Part shown: positions 1-11,533 of the stretch, piece after piece
How the letters are laid out: each line of letters opens with the position of its first letter
Position numbering within the stretch: position 1 is the first letter of the stretch
NCBI GenBank assembly: GCA_039654915.1
Contig: CM077596.1
Coordinates: 48,978,501 to 49,042,500 of the forward strand
DNA: 64,000 bases
Direction of reading: 5' to 3'
Origin: Aquilaria yunnanensis
Lineage: Eukaryota > Streptophyta > Magnoliopsida > Malvales > Thymelaeaceae
Translations under genes and position numbers: made by a program
Notes under the pieces: model-generated
The model's input: only the letters and a program-made list of their open reading frames with translations
Databases searched by the model: none
Told to the model about the DNA's origin: nothing

Positions 1-459
1 TTTCACTACATCCATTTTTGCTAAAAGTTGATTTGTGATTTGTTGTTACCATTTTTTTCTTGTTTTATAGAATGTTACAATGTTGTAATATGTAGACAAG
101 TTTATTGGAATTGTTGGTTGTATTCTAATATGTAAAATTTACATAGATTTCATATATTAGTGTGGACTTACGTGGAAGGTAGGAAAGAATGGGAGAAATA
201 AAGTATTTAAGTTTTGTATATTGGGTTAAACACAACTTTAGTGTTGGATATGTTGACTTGGTTGTCATTGAAGATATGAATTGTTGAAAGTTAGTAGTTT
301 GGTCCATTTCATGAAAAATTGTCTAACAAAACCTGTAAGTCCTATGTCTTTTTTTTTTTCATGAATCTTCTCCCTACTATAGTACTACCCTATTTTATTT
401 GTTTGGAACTAAAGTTTATTAATAGCAAATACCATATATGTAACAATCCACTATATGTT
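1..459. other. AT-rich intergenic DNA
   Basis: AT-rich sequence with no coding pattern, RNA gene or clear repeat. Short open frames here show no recognisable protein and have the composition of random AT-rich DNA. Confidence 0.5.
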
Positions 460-1555
460 TATATTAAGGTTGTCAAGATCAAGATCTTATCCAGGATAAT
501 TTTTCATCATGTAAGATTGAGATCATAAGATTAGATCGTAAATTATAAGATCCAACCAAAAGCCTAAAATTTCTTATCTAAACAATATAATTCTTGTAAA
601 ATACCAATTCAAATAAAGTTTAAGTTTCATAGTAATGGTACAACACAATTATTAATACAACACAAGTAAAGTTCAAACATGTTTAAACATTAACAAAGTA
701 TACATAAACATAATTAACACAATAATCAAAACAAGCCCAAAAGAAATTAATAAACAAACATATCATTGACAAATAAAAAAGAGTATAGTGTCCCAAACAT
801 TTATTTATTATTCTATTTTATTTCCTAATCTATTAAAGTTATTGAATGCTTTGTTGTCCTAAATCTATTAAAGTTATTTTATTTGGGTCATAATCAAATT
901 AAATCCACTATCTCAAAATAACTATCTAGCACAAGCTTTTGAATTTTAGATTTAAATATTCAGTAATTATCTTTTAGTAAATTTAAACTGTATATTAATT
1001 TTTTTACATCCAATAGATAATTTTAATTGGTAGCTTTTTCTTCTTGAATGAAATGAGTTCAACTTATAAAGAGGAAAATCCAGTAATTTTAATTGTACAT
1101 CAACTGTACATAAATTGTTATATAGACTAAACTCAACATAAGATAGCTACTAAATAATTTAAATTGTGATGTAAAAAGTTTCTATCAAATAGTTATCTTG
1201 AGTTAACAAATTTCTTCGAATTGGAGACTAGAATGAAATGTTTGTACTAAATTTGGGACCAAAATGGAACATTTTTAATAGTTTTAGGACCAAAACAGAA
1301 CATTTAATAGATTAGGGACTAAAAGAGAATAATAATTAAAGGTTATGACTATTCATGTAATTTACTTCCAACAAAAATCAATACCCGAGTAGGATAGGTA
1401 GTATCCTTGGATCCTAGGATCCTAAGATCATACTTGTAATCTTACCACAATCCTACCATACATTCGATCATTTTAACAAGACCTTATGGATCAAGATCAT
1501 AGGATTGTGCAACCTTACGATTCTAACTGCGATCTTGATAACCTTGCTTAATATA
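460..1555. mobile_element. TIR element (MITE-like), class uncertain
   Basis: The left end reads TATATTAAGGTTGTCAAGATC (460-480). The right end, read on the minus strand from 1555, is TATATTAAGCAAGGTTATC and then AAGATC, so the ends are imperfect inverted repeats of about 20 bp. The sequence just inside both ends is rich in GGATC/AAGATC motifs. A second inverted pair lies inside (about 797-840 against 1297-1345, built on a CCTAATCTATTAAA core), suggesting a nested or composite element. No transposase is encoded. A target-site duplication is not clear, because the AT-rich flanks are themselves part of the repeat. Confidence 0.4.
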
Positions 1556-2512
1556 ATGTAGCTAATTTTTTTACATATATAGTATTAGCTTTCAAATAAT
1601 ATTATTTTGGGTAAAAAATTGTAAAATAAAAGTAATTCCTTTTTTATTAATTTGACTCAAGTGCTAAATGAAGTGTACTTTATATTTAACTAGTTCCATA
1701 CCTGTCCTATGGATAGAACTTTTGGTTAAAAAAATATTAAAGTAAAAAAAATTTGTTCTATAAATGGAAATTGAATTAAGTGAATAAAGATAATTTTAAT
1801 TTTTATTCTTGATTTACATAGGAAAATTGATATATTTAAATTCTAATTCTTTATTTTGAGACTTAAAGTCTAATCTGTTGTGAAATATGGACACCTATAG
1901 CACATGAAAAATACAAAATAAAAACTACACATATATATCATCTCATTTAATCATTTTCACTATGATTGTACATATATAGATACAAATCAAAGTCATGAAC
2001 CATAGCTCATTCTCATTCGATATTAAGATGCATAGCATTGTAGTCATAAGCCTAGTTTGGCATTGCAAGCAAAAACTTCAAATTTTTATTTGCTTGGGTT
2101 CAAACCATGATCATGTTGTTTGGTCAATATAAGCCAACAAATGTTAGGAAACTATGTTTGATATCTTATTTAAATTTCCCCATTTAATAGGCTGGTAATA
2201 AGTACTATCATTTTAAAAGTGAAACATAGATTGGATGCTAATATTATACCATTATTCATACCAATAACCATTTCTTTACAGTAGTAAACCATGTAGAAAA
2301 TATCAAGCGATTTTATTTTTAAAAAATAATAGATTCGTAAGTAGGAAACAACTTTATTGATGATATCTTAATGCCAATAAATAACATTTACTACTACTAC
2401 TACTACTACAATTACTACTATTATTATTGTTCTTGTTGTTGTTATTTTATGTACTGTTTAGAATAAAATGCAATAATCCAACTTTTCGTTTTGAATTTTT
2501 TCAAACAACATT
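1556..2512. other. AT-rich intergenic DNA with a trinucleotide microsatellite
   Basis: No gene is seen. About 2391-2445 is a (TAC)n/(TAT)n/(TTG)n trinucleotide run. The last bases, ACATT (2508-2512), abut the 5' LTR of the next element and recur at that element's far end (13009-13013). They are a candidate target-site duplication. Confidence 0.45.
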
Positions 2513-3189
2513 TGTGATAGCCGAAGGGCTATGGCCCTAAAGATCTCTTGATTAGCTATCCGGAAACCACCTTAGGTGTTAGCTTAGCCTCAACCTCGGG
2601 GCACCCTCAACACCACCCTCGGAAGGGTAACATGACCAACTTTGGAAAAGGGTGTCTTTCACCACCATCGGATTTACGAACCTACCGACCTCAGAAAAGT
2701 AAATCCACCATCCTTGACAGAGGAAAACATCTTCCGAAGGTGACCCACTTTGCCGAAGGGCCTTCCCCAAGAACCCTCAGGGAAAATCTCCACCCGAAGG
2801 GGTCTCGTGGAGATACTACAAAAACGGTTAAGGAGCCTCTGACAAAGCGACCACGCACATGCCTCTACCCTTTGGCAAGAATGGCCTACGGCCAACTAAA
2901 GAACACGTGTCATGGTCTGAACAGGCTGTGTTAATCGGCCTCATCCCTCTTCCTTCCTATAAATACCTAGGAGGGACCTTGGTAAGAGAGAGAGACTTTT
3001 TCTTTATTCTCCATTCTCTGCTCTCTACTACTACTCACACAAATACTGACTTGGGCGTCGAAGGCTTCTCCCCCAGAAACACATTTCGAGGAGTCTCTAA
3101 CCCTTGTTCTTCAAAGTCTTGCAGACACCTTCACACTGGAAGCCTCTCCTTCGGGCCAGCATGTCATACAACGAAGATGCCGACGGCCA
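2513..3189 (+). repeat. 5' LTR of the Tat-type element
   Basis: Begins TGTGATAGCC and ends near CCGACGGCCA, just before the primer-binding site. It aligns along its length with 12281-13011. Differences include an extra 18-bp segment (TACCACAAG...) and an extra ~40-bp segment (near 12683-12720) present only in the 3' copy. Confidence 0.85.
2957..2965 (+). promoter_or_regulatory. LTR TATA box
   Basis: CTATAAATA in the 5' LTR, followed by AGGAGGGACC. The matching site in the 3' LTR is TATAAATA at 12780-12787. Conservation of this block in both LTRs, and its position about two-thirds through the LTR, fit the U3/R promoter. Confidence 0.6.
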
Positions 3190-3856
3190 TCATTTGGCAT
3201 CATCTGTGTGAACTCATTCTCAGGTCGCTGTTGTTGAGACTCGGTGTTCTAAGGGCAAGGGACTCCCGAAGTCCCACTCCGCATTGGAAGCTCAAACAGG
3301 GACTGAATAACCTACAGTTGAGACTTCATTGCCTGAGGATGAATGTCCTATGACGATCAGGATGAGCTTTCTGCACTCTATTGTGGTTGAAATGACTCAA
3401 CAGCTCAACCAAAGGTGGTCACAACCACCTACCGGGGGAAGGGCACTTTCTTCTAGCACCTAGCAAGAGAAAAGCCCAAGGTTACCTCATCGGAGCTCTG
3501 GAAGCAAGGGTTCTCACGATGAGTCATCAACAGAGAGCGTACCCTCCAGAGGACGTTGGGCTAGAGAAACGCTGTCAAAGAAGACTAGGACTTCCCGCCA
3601 GTAGAGTCCATCCCTGTACGGGAAGTCTCAATCCCTCCACCGATGAAGTTGCTCTCCAAAAAGTAGACGTTGCTCTCCGTTGCCGGTGACTACCAGGCAA
3701 CGGGGAGAAGACAGTACTACCACCCTCATGGAGAAGATCTTTAAGAGGTTGGAGAATGTGGAAAAATAGATTTCTCGAAAACCTGTCTGGTCAAGGTTAT
3801 CGGAGACCTTCATCGGAAAAGAGTCACTCTTTATTCGTGCAGTAGTAGAAGCACCT
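3190..3856 (+). other. Leader and decayed gag N-terminus
   Basis: Region between the PBS and the first readable gag segment. Gag-like reading is broken here by stops and frameshifts. No intact reading frame is seen. Confidence 0.45.
3195..3213 (+). other. Primer-binding site, degenerate
   Basis: TGGCATCATCTGTGTGAAC lies six bases after the LTR end. It resembles the TGGCGCC-type PBS usual in Tat elements, with C-to-T/A decay at the CG positions. The tRNA identity cannot be settled by eye. Confidence 0.55.
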
Positions 3857-4540
3857 ATGGCAAGTAACTTTCAAGTGCCACTCTTAGAAACGTATGATGG
3901 CCACAGCGACCCCCAAGCTCATCTGACGAAATATAAGCGCAGCATGGTGTTGCATGGCGCAAATGACACCATTCTCTGCAAGTGCTTCGAAGTTACCCTT
4001 TCAGGGCCGATAATTGCGTGGTATAACTCCCTTGCTTCCGGAACCATAATGGGCTTCCAGGAGTTATCCGCTGCATTCACCCAGCAATTCATAGGAAGTA
4101 GACCAACGGCGATGATGCCTGTCCAAATGTTTGACATAGCCCAAAAGAATGGGGAGACCATTTGGGACTACGTCGAAAGGTTCAACCAAGAAGCTCTGAG
4201 TGTGTCCGACTTTTGCCTCAAAATCCGCATCCTCACCACAATCAGGGGACTTAGGAGAGATTCACAACTCTTCTACGAGTTCTCCAAAGATCCCGCTAAC
4301 ACCCTTGGAGAATTCTACCGAAGGGCAGAACAGCACCTGAGATCAGAAAAACTAAGGATAGAAGGGCCGAAGTCTGATCACAATCACTCTGAGGGTCTGA
4401 GTCACCAACCTCGATACCCAACTGAGGGTAGGGGTAAACCTCGGAAACAAAGTGGGAAGAAATCGATTTCATTCACTCCCTTGAACACCACAAGGATGAA
4501 CATATTGATGGCCTTGGAGAGAGAAGGAACTTCAATTTAG
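3857..4540 (+). pseudogene. gag: gag capsid region (Ty3/gypsy), broken
   Basis: An open stretch of 227 codons carries a retrotransposon gag domain. It has the pattern YDG.SDPQAHL near residue 13, an AWYNSL core (about 54-59), an F..LS.AFTQQF segment (about 69-78) and a DYVERFNQE segment (about 108-116). It corresponds to the capsid core that builds the virus-like particle. The frame is lost upstream and downstream, and the zinc-knuckle region after it is decayed. A nearby fragment (about 4700-4870) continues the gag/protease linker in other frames. It sits directly before the protease, as expected for a gypsy polyprotein. Confidence 0.8.
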
Positions 4541-4873
4541 AGACCGAAGGCCATGAGCTCAGACAACAAAAAGAACATGAAAAAGTTCTGCTAGTTTCAT
4601 TGAGACCACTGGCATGACACCGAGGACTACTTCCAACTAAGAAAGTACATTGAATCTTTAATCAAGCAGGGGCAACTTCGTTACTACCTGCGGATGCCAT
4701 CCCCCAAAGGAAGAAGGGAAAAAGAGAGGAAAGGAGAAGATAAGGACTACGACTCCGACCGACGTCAGAATTGAAGTCCCAGAAAGCATCCACCACCTCT
4801 AGCGGGAGTGATCTAAACAATTACAACTAGGATACCCTCAGTAGAAAGGAAAAGGAAAGTCCGGGAAATCTCG

Positions 4874-5353
4874 ATGATGGAGTTCGGAAACCCATTGAAC
4901 AAGCTTGTTCGGAAAGATGGGTCTACCGTGAAGTTCCCTCATGACAACCCCCTCCTAATCATGGCAAGGATAGAGAACTGGGACGTCAAAACAGTTCTCA
5001 TCGATGATGGCTCCAATGCCAACGTTCTGTTCTCCAACTTGTTGCCAAACTTGGGCGTCTCCAAGGGTGATCTCAAACCCGTTACCTCCCCTACCTTCAG
5101 CATAGGCCCCTCCAAACTCCCTGTGCTCGGGTGGATCGATCTGCCATTGATGCTAAGGGGAACTTCAGTTCAGAACAAGAAAAAGCTCTTTGGCTCCACA
5201 ATGACAAGGTTCATCGTCATAAATGTCCTTTCTTCATATAATGCCATCCTCGGAAGGCAAACACAAGGAAATCTTCACATTCGCCCAGATGCAAAGTACC
5301 TAATGGTCACATTCGGCGCAAAGGAAGGAGACGTGGAAATATTCTTTGATTAG
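4874..5353 (+). pseudogene. Retroviral-type aspartic protease domain
   Basis: 159 codons include VLIDDGSNANVLF (residues about 41-53), the position of the catalytic D-S/T-G triad. Here it reads Asp-Asp-Gly-Ser, a variant. A hydrophobic NAILGR flap/helix motif (about 123-128) follows. The protease would cut the Gag-Pol polyprotein. It lies between gag and RT in gypsy order. The frame ends in a stop shortly before the RT segment, so this is a fragment of a broken polyprotein gene. Confidence 0.78.
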
Positions 5354-5416
5354 GCCGAAGTAAGGAAAGTCTTTGTGAAGGCAAGACAAAGCCCAATGAA
5401 AGTTCACGTATAGACT

Positions 5417-6985
5417 TTGGGAGAAAAGAGCATGGTCGGTGAAGAGGTAATAGGAGGAGAAAAAAATGACTCTGAGAAAATAGAAATAGAGGATGTAGAG
5501 CTTGTCCTAGGCCGAAGTACCCGAGTAGGGATAAAACTGGCCGAAGGTGATAAGGAAAAACTTATATCCCTTCTATTAATGAACAAAGATCTACTTGCTT
5601 ATTCTTTGAGTGATATGCTTGGGGTGGACCCGAGTATAATCCAACATTGTCTAAAAGCGTGTTCGAAGGTGAAGCCTATTCGGTAGAAAAAATGTAGCCT
5701 CTCTGCGCATAAGAACAACTTCATTAAAACCGAAATCCAATGGCTAATGAAGGCAGGAATAATAAGGGAGGTCAAGTACCCCGAATGGTTAAGCAATGTA
5801 GTTGTTGCGACAAATGAGGGGAGCGATAAACTCCGAATGTGTATTGACTTCCAAAACATAAATGATGCCTGCCCGAAAAACTCCTACCCTCTGCCACCAA
5901 TAGACCAATTGGTAGACTCCACTGCCGAATACGGTCTGCTTAGCTTCCTTGATGCCTTCAGTGGATATTACCAAATTCAGATGAATCCCGAAGATGAGGA
6001 AAAAACCGCTTCCATAACCGAAGTCGGTACCTATTGCTACGTGAGAATGCCCTTCGGCCTTAAAAACGCGGGAGCTATGCACCAAAGGCTGATGAACAAA
6101 GTATTCTGCTCCTAAATTGGGAGAAACATGGAAGTATATGTCGATGATATGATAGTCAAGAGCAAACAGCCTAGCAGTCATATCGTAGACTTGGAAGAAA
6201 CATTCCGCCAACTTTGGAAATTTAGGATCCGTCTTAACCCCGAGAAATGTGTGTTCAGGGTAACAGTTGGCAAATTTCTGGGGTTTATAGTATCCGAAAG
6301 AGGTATTGATGCCAACCCAGAAAAGGTTAAGGCCTTGATAGGATTCCAAACTCCCACAACGACCAAGGACGTACAAAGGCTTACTGGGAGAATAAAAGCC
6401 CTTAGCAGATTCATCTCCAGATACAGGGACCGGTGTTGACCATTCTTTAAAGTGCTTACTAGAGCAGCAAAAAATGAAGGTAACTTCGGTCAGGAGGAAC
6501 ACCCTTGGAACGAAGATTGCCGGAAGGCTTGGGAAGAGCTGAAAAGCTACCTAACCCGCCTGTCGACACTCCGGCAGCCGCGGGAAGGAGAACCCCTCAT
6601 CCTTTACCTCGTCATCACCGAAAATGCAGTAAGTTCGGTGCTTGTAAAGGAAGAGGGAGGAAAACAATGGCCAGTATAGTATATGAGTAAGTCCTTGCAT
6701 GGTGCCGAAATTAGGTACTGTACCCTATTATATAGAAGGCCATCTATGCCTTAGTACTGGCAAGTAGAAGGCTGCGACCTTACTTCCAAGGGCACCCTAT
6801 CATTGTTCGAAGTAACTTCTTCCAAGGGCACCCTATCATTGTTCGAAGTAACTTACCTCTTTCGGGATGTCATGAAGAAGGTAGACCATTTGGGAAGATT
6901 ATCAAAATGGTGCATCAAACTCGGTGAATACGACATCACCTATGAGCCAATAAAGGCAATAAAAGCCTAAGCGCTAGCAGACTTC
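5417..6985 (+). pseudogene. pol: Reverse transcriptase and RNase H, frameshifted
   Basis: At least four open pieces in succession together cover an RT. An upstream connection lies at 5417-5686. At 5747-6115 there is an RT finger/palm with CIDFQNINDACPKN, FSGYYQIQMNPED and MPFGLKNAGAM. At 6128-6439 there is the catalytic YVDDMIVKS box and FLGFIVSERGI. An RNase H segment begins near 6452. A stop after 6115 (TAA) and others split the frame. A 36-bp stretch is tandemly repeated within the RNase H region (copies start at 6784 and 6820). Catalytic Asp residues of the YVDD box are present, but the copy cannot make a complete protein. Confidence 0.88.
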
Positions 6986-7029
6986 ATCCCCGAGGTACCT
7001 AAAATCAAAGGTAGTCCAGAAAACCTCAA

Positions 7030-7480
7030 AAATGATGAGCCCGAATGGACATTATTCGTTGATGGTGCCTCAGGATTCGAACACGAGGGAGCCGGAGTAA
7101 TCCTACACGGACCTGAAGGTATAGAAGCTGTGAAGGCCATCAAATTTGAATTCAATGTCACCAACAATGTCGCCGAATATGAAGCCTTTATAGCAGGCTT
7201 ATAGCTGGCAAAAAGAGTAGGTGTGAGGAATCTGAAGGCCCACAGTTATTCTCAATTAGTGGTCCAACAGATGGTGGGGGACTACGGGGCAAAGGACCCA
7301 AACTTGGCAAAGTACCATGATCTCGTGAAAAAGCTCATCCAAGAGTTCGACACGGTACATATAGAAAATGTACCGCGATGAGATAATATGGAAGCAGATA
7401 CTCTGCCCAAATCAAAGGAGTCTACCGAAGTACTGTATCTGCCAAGCATAGCGATAATTTGCATAGCAACCTTTGCTATA
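7030..7480 (+). pseudogene. Second RNase H-like domain (Tat hallmark)
   Basis: Translation near 7040-7200 gives WTLFVDGAS, then GAGVIL, then NNVAEYEAF. This is the typical start of the archaeal/plant-type RNase H that Tat-lineage elements carry after their normal RNase H. Its D of VDGAS and E of AEYEA are catalytic positions. A stop follows at about 7201 (TAG), so it is broken. Together with the antisense gene downstream, it places the element in Tat. Confidence 0.7.
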
Positions 7481-7639
7481 GGGTGGAAAAATCTTATCAA
7501 GAAATAGCTCACAACTTCGGAACTTCCCAAAGATCCTCTTGAAGCTGCGAAAGTGCGAAAGTGCTCAAGAAGATACTTCCTGATTGGAGAAGAGTTGTAC
7601 CGACAAGGGTACGCAAGTCCGTTATAGAGGTGTGTCAGT

Positions 7640-8748
7640 GAAGAGGACATGGAAATGGTCCTCAAAGAAGTCCATGAGGGAGCCTGTGGTTCTCACATAG
7701 GAACTGATACCCTTGTCGGGGTACTACTCCACCAAGGATATTTTTGGCCTACCTTGAGGAAGGATGCAAGGCAATTTGTCCAGAAATGCTCCCATCCAGA
7801 GACTACCCTCGAAAGCGATAACTTTGGCAAACTATCCTTGTCCCTTCACGATCTGGGGCATTGACCTCATTGGGCTTCTCCCAACAGCTCCAGGAGGAGT
7901 GAAGTTCTGCGTAGTCGCAGCAGACTATTTTACCAAATGGATCGAGGTAGAGCCTTTAGCAGCAATATCGACGAAGGACATACAAAGATTTGTCTGGAAG
8001 AACGTCATATGCAAATTCCTGCGTATTGAGGGTGATAGTAGCTGATAATGGTTCCCAGTTTACCGATAAAGGTTTCCAGGAATTAGCAGCCAATCTCAGG
8101 ATAAAATTGCACTTTGCCCCGATTGCCCATCCTTAGAGCAATGGACAAGTTAAAGTGTCCAACAAAAGGATAAAAGATGGTCTTAAAAAGAGGTTGAAGG
8201 AAGCAAAGGGAAAATGGCCATGAGAACTTCTAAGTGTGCTGTAAAGTCATCGAACAACTCCCAGAAGGGCCACGGGTGAGACACCCTTCTCACTCGTCTT
8301 CCGCACAGAGGCCATTATCCCTGTCGAGGTCGTACAGCCATCAATGAGGATACAGGTGTTCGATGAAGAAGGGAACAACCTCGATTTAAGAACCAAGTTG
8401 GATCTGATTGACGAGCATAGAGAGATGGCCGAGCTCAGAAGAAAAGCTTTTCAGTAGAAAGTAGCAGTTACTTCAAACTTGCATGTCAAGCATAAAGGAA
8501 TCAAGAAAGGGGACCTCGTTCTCCGAAGAGCTGAATTCGAAGCCCGAAGACAATCTTATGGAGTACTTTGGGCAAATTGGGACGGACCTTATTTGGTCCT
8601 CGAGGAAGTTCGGCTAGGAGTCTACAAGCTCGGTGATACTGAAGGTGAAGAACTGAAAAATACATGGCATTTAGACTATTTGAAAAAATTTTACACAGAA
8701 AAATTTTCTGGCTGGAAAAATTGTGCAAAAGATGCCGAGGGAGGCTAA
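7640..8748 (+). pseudogene. Integrase (DDE), broken and with catalytic Glu changed
   Basis: The N-terminal zinc-binding region is visible at 7649-7800 (VHEGACGSHIG, then a decayed CxxC). The core begins with WGIDLIG near 7850 (first Asp), followed by FTKWIEVEPL. ADNGSQFTD near 8040 supplies the second Asp. The position of the catalytic Glu, in SNGQVKVSNK, is a Lys codon (8152-8154, AAA). A stop sits just before that segment, at about 8134. The C-terminal part (8479-8748) has GDLVLRRAEF, WDGPYLV and NTWHLDYLKKFY, the usual end of gypsy integrases. It is not functional as read. Confidence 0.85.
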
Positions 8749-9080
8749 CCAAATATGGTTGTTGCTGAAGGTGCATGTGTGAAATGGTACACTTTTTTGC
8801 TAAGGGTGATCGACCGAACATGGTTGCTTTCGAGGGAGGCAAACCGAATGTGGTTGTTGCCGAAGGTGCATGTGTGAAATTGTACACTTTTTACTGAGGG
8901 TGATTAATCGAACATGGTTGGTGCCAAAGGCACTTAACTATTTTTTACACAAGTTAAGTTTCTCCGAAGATAGCCAACCGAATATGGTTGGTCCTAAAGA
9001 TGCCTAACTATTTTTGAAAGGCAAATTTTTTGAAGGAGGTTGACCGAAGATGGTCATGAAACCATTCATCGCGAAAGATA
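8749..9080 (+). repeat. Degenerate tandem repeat after pol, ~95 bp unit
   Basis: GGTGCATGTGTGAAATGGTAC at about 8770 recurs with one change at about 8865, within longer units containing CCGAA(C/T)(A/G)TGGTTG. At least two full units and several partial ones occur. It lies in the spacer between the sense pol and the 3' end of the antisense gene. Confidence 0.6.
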
Positions 9081-9229
9081 GTTAAGCGCTGAAGGATGAA
9101 GATAAAATTCGGAGACCAATCAGGGACTTAGCCAAAATTTTGAAGTAAGAAATTTCCATTAACATCTCATTGCGAGAATACAAGGTGTAGAACACCAAAA
9201 AAAAAAAGATAGAAATAAAAAGGAGGCAC

Positions 9230-11533
9230 CTATTGCTTCTCTTGCCCATCTTCGGGGTCCTTAACATCCTCAGATTGGTCATCTTCAGAATCAGCCTCTT
9301 CGTCTGCACCAACTTTGATTGCCGAAAGAGGGTGAATGGGAAGGTTGAGAAATTCTATGCTTGACCATTTCGAGGATGGTCCTTCGAGAATGTCAAGAGC
9401 CCGAAGGAAGGAAAGGCCAAGGTCGAGATACTTGGACAAGACTTGGTGACGAGCAAGGAAAAACCGTCTTGATAAGAGGACTCAGTCACCTTATCGGACT
9501 TATCCTTTTCCACCTTCAAGTCCTCCAGCTCTTTCTTAAGAACCTCGACCTCCTTCTCCAGTTTCTTCTTCTTCTTTTCCTTCTTTAGTCGATCGATCTC
9601 GGCTAAGAATTCAGCGTTGAGCCCTAGCATTTTCGTTAAGTCCGCAATGACTTCCTCCTTCTCCTTTTGGAAGGCTTCGTTCGCCAAAGTAAGGGCCACT
9701 ACCCTCGAGCCGAGGTCCGACACCTTGGAAGAAAAGCCTTCCAACAGCTCATTTTAGCTCTTCAGCACCTATTGTTGAAGACTGGCCAGGTCCTCTTTCG
9801 CAATTTTATTAAGCTCACCGTACTTGACGACTAAGCTAGTAAAAAGTTCCTTGGCTTTGGCCAAGCTCTCCTCTGACCGACTTTGGATTGAAGATTGCTT
9901 AGCTTCCCAAGCCCGAAGATATCCACTGTATGCCAACAGCTGCAAAAGGGGAGGATTCCAAATAAGGGTTAAAAAACAACAAAAGCTCAGAATTTTTCTA
10001 AGTCTTAAAGGATTAAGGTTTACCTGGGTTGCGTGTTCACTCATCCTCGCGGTGAGGACTTCCTCATTGGGGCACTCCTCATCCTGCGATCCTTTATCGG
10101 CAAAGTAACACCGAAGTTCCATTTGAAGCGTTATCCCTTAGCCGTTCGTCTACAAGGTCTAAAACACCAAAAATTCCCAAACTCATAGATGAATGGCTAA
10201 GGGACAAACCTGGGGGGGAGTTTAGCGTCATCTCTTTTGGATTCACTAACATCAAGGACCTCGGCGGGAACACCTTTGCCCATTTTTTTCCGGCGTTCCT
10301 CTAGTTCTTCAATCGAAAGGTCCCCGACTGAAATCCCCAATGTCTCGACAGCTGCATTGGGATTGAGAAGGGTTGAACATATGGCTAGTTCTGAAGATGG
10401 GTCGGCACGAACGGGAGTTTGACCAGGCACCTTCACTTCCTTTTCGGGCGGAGGTGGAAGGGAGTCCTCCTTGGCCTTTTTCGACTTTAATGCCAAAGAT
10501 GGTCCAGCCAATGCCTTCTTCCTCTTTGGCACCTTCTTCTTTTGCTGCATCCCCTTCTCGGCATGGCCGAGGAAGAAACTCTTGTAGAAAGTAGCAGATT
10601 TATCACCCATCTCTGCAAAAAAAAGAACATCAGTGTAAGTACGGAAAGGGATAAGTAACAAAATTACAAAGAGTTTACTCTCTTTCAGTGTTGAATACGT
10701 AAGTTCTCCCCAAAGAATCTTCACCAACCATGCATTCTTCCCATCAACCAAGGGCTTCGGTATACTTTCATCGATAACATGTTCCTTAACTACCCCAAGC
10801 TCCCCAAGGACCTTTTCGGTTATGAAATTCCATTTGATGGGGAAGGGGTACAGAGAACACGGAGGGACCTCGGGATCCCAATCCGCGATAGACTGAATAC
10901 AGCTGTCAAACTCTTCAAACTGGGACTCTAGCTCTAAGGTTAAGAGCTTCCTCGGGTCTACTACATCGATATCAAGAGTCCCCGAATCCTATTTGGTTGG
11001 CATGTCCTTTCACTACTATCCACCTTCAGAAAAAAGAACTTATTCTACCACCCTCGCCAACTGTCCTTTGTTCTGAAGGTGAACGTATATTTCTTGCTCC
11101 CAGATCGCTGAGGGAGCAAGAAGTAAAACCCGCCCTTCGGAATGGGGTGAAGTTTGTAGTATTGCATGAAAAAGATAAAATGGGGCTCTATGTTGAAGAC
11201 CCCACACATACAAAGAAAAGCGTTAAAGTAGAAGTAGGAGTTTGGAAGAAGTTGGTTGACGGCTACGCCATGAAATCGGAAAAAGTCACAAACCTTCTTC
11301 GGAGGGGGATACCGAAGTCCCACATTCAGCTGAGCCTTAAAGACGGTAACCCCGTCTAAACGAGGAGCATAGCTAGGCATACCAGGACTAGGTAGCTTGG
11401 TGATGGCATAGGAAGGGAGAAAAAATTTAGCCGACCACTTTTTCACTTTCTCTGAAGTGGCACAGCTCGGATGAGAGTTAAGAGGGAGCCAACTCTCAGG
11501 AACGGGACGAGTTTCTATTAGGTAAGAAGACAT
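9230..11533 (-). pseudogene. Antisense extra gene of the Tat element (gypsy-type 'transposase' domain plus coiled coil), with introns, broken
   Basis: Read on the minus strand from ATG at 11533. Residues ~40-160 have the layout of the family catalogued as 'putative gypsy type transposon' (Transposase_28): a GLRYPPPKKVCDFF helix, GVAVNQLLPNSY, a hydrophobic FLCMCGVFNIEP stretch, KGGFYFL and a final SWRGW. An in-frame TAG (11047-11045) interrupts at that point, and homologous reading continues beyond it. Two GT-AG introns fit in frame: 10678-10613 (66 nt) and 10023-9940 (84 nt, ending CCCCTTTTGCAG). A third probable intron starts at 10209; its join works only if a 7-C run upstream has gained a base. 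The C-terminal half is basic, then a coiled coil (about 9720-9500), then a frameshift near 9430 and an acidic tail ending at 9230. Its function is not known. Orientation-correct introns argue that it was once transcribed from its own strand. Confidence 0.72.

Noticed and set aside
5789..6502. 237-codon minus-strand open frame opposite RT
   Set aside because: Mirror of the RT coding sequence. No independent motif.
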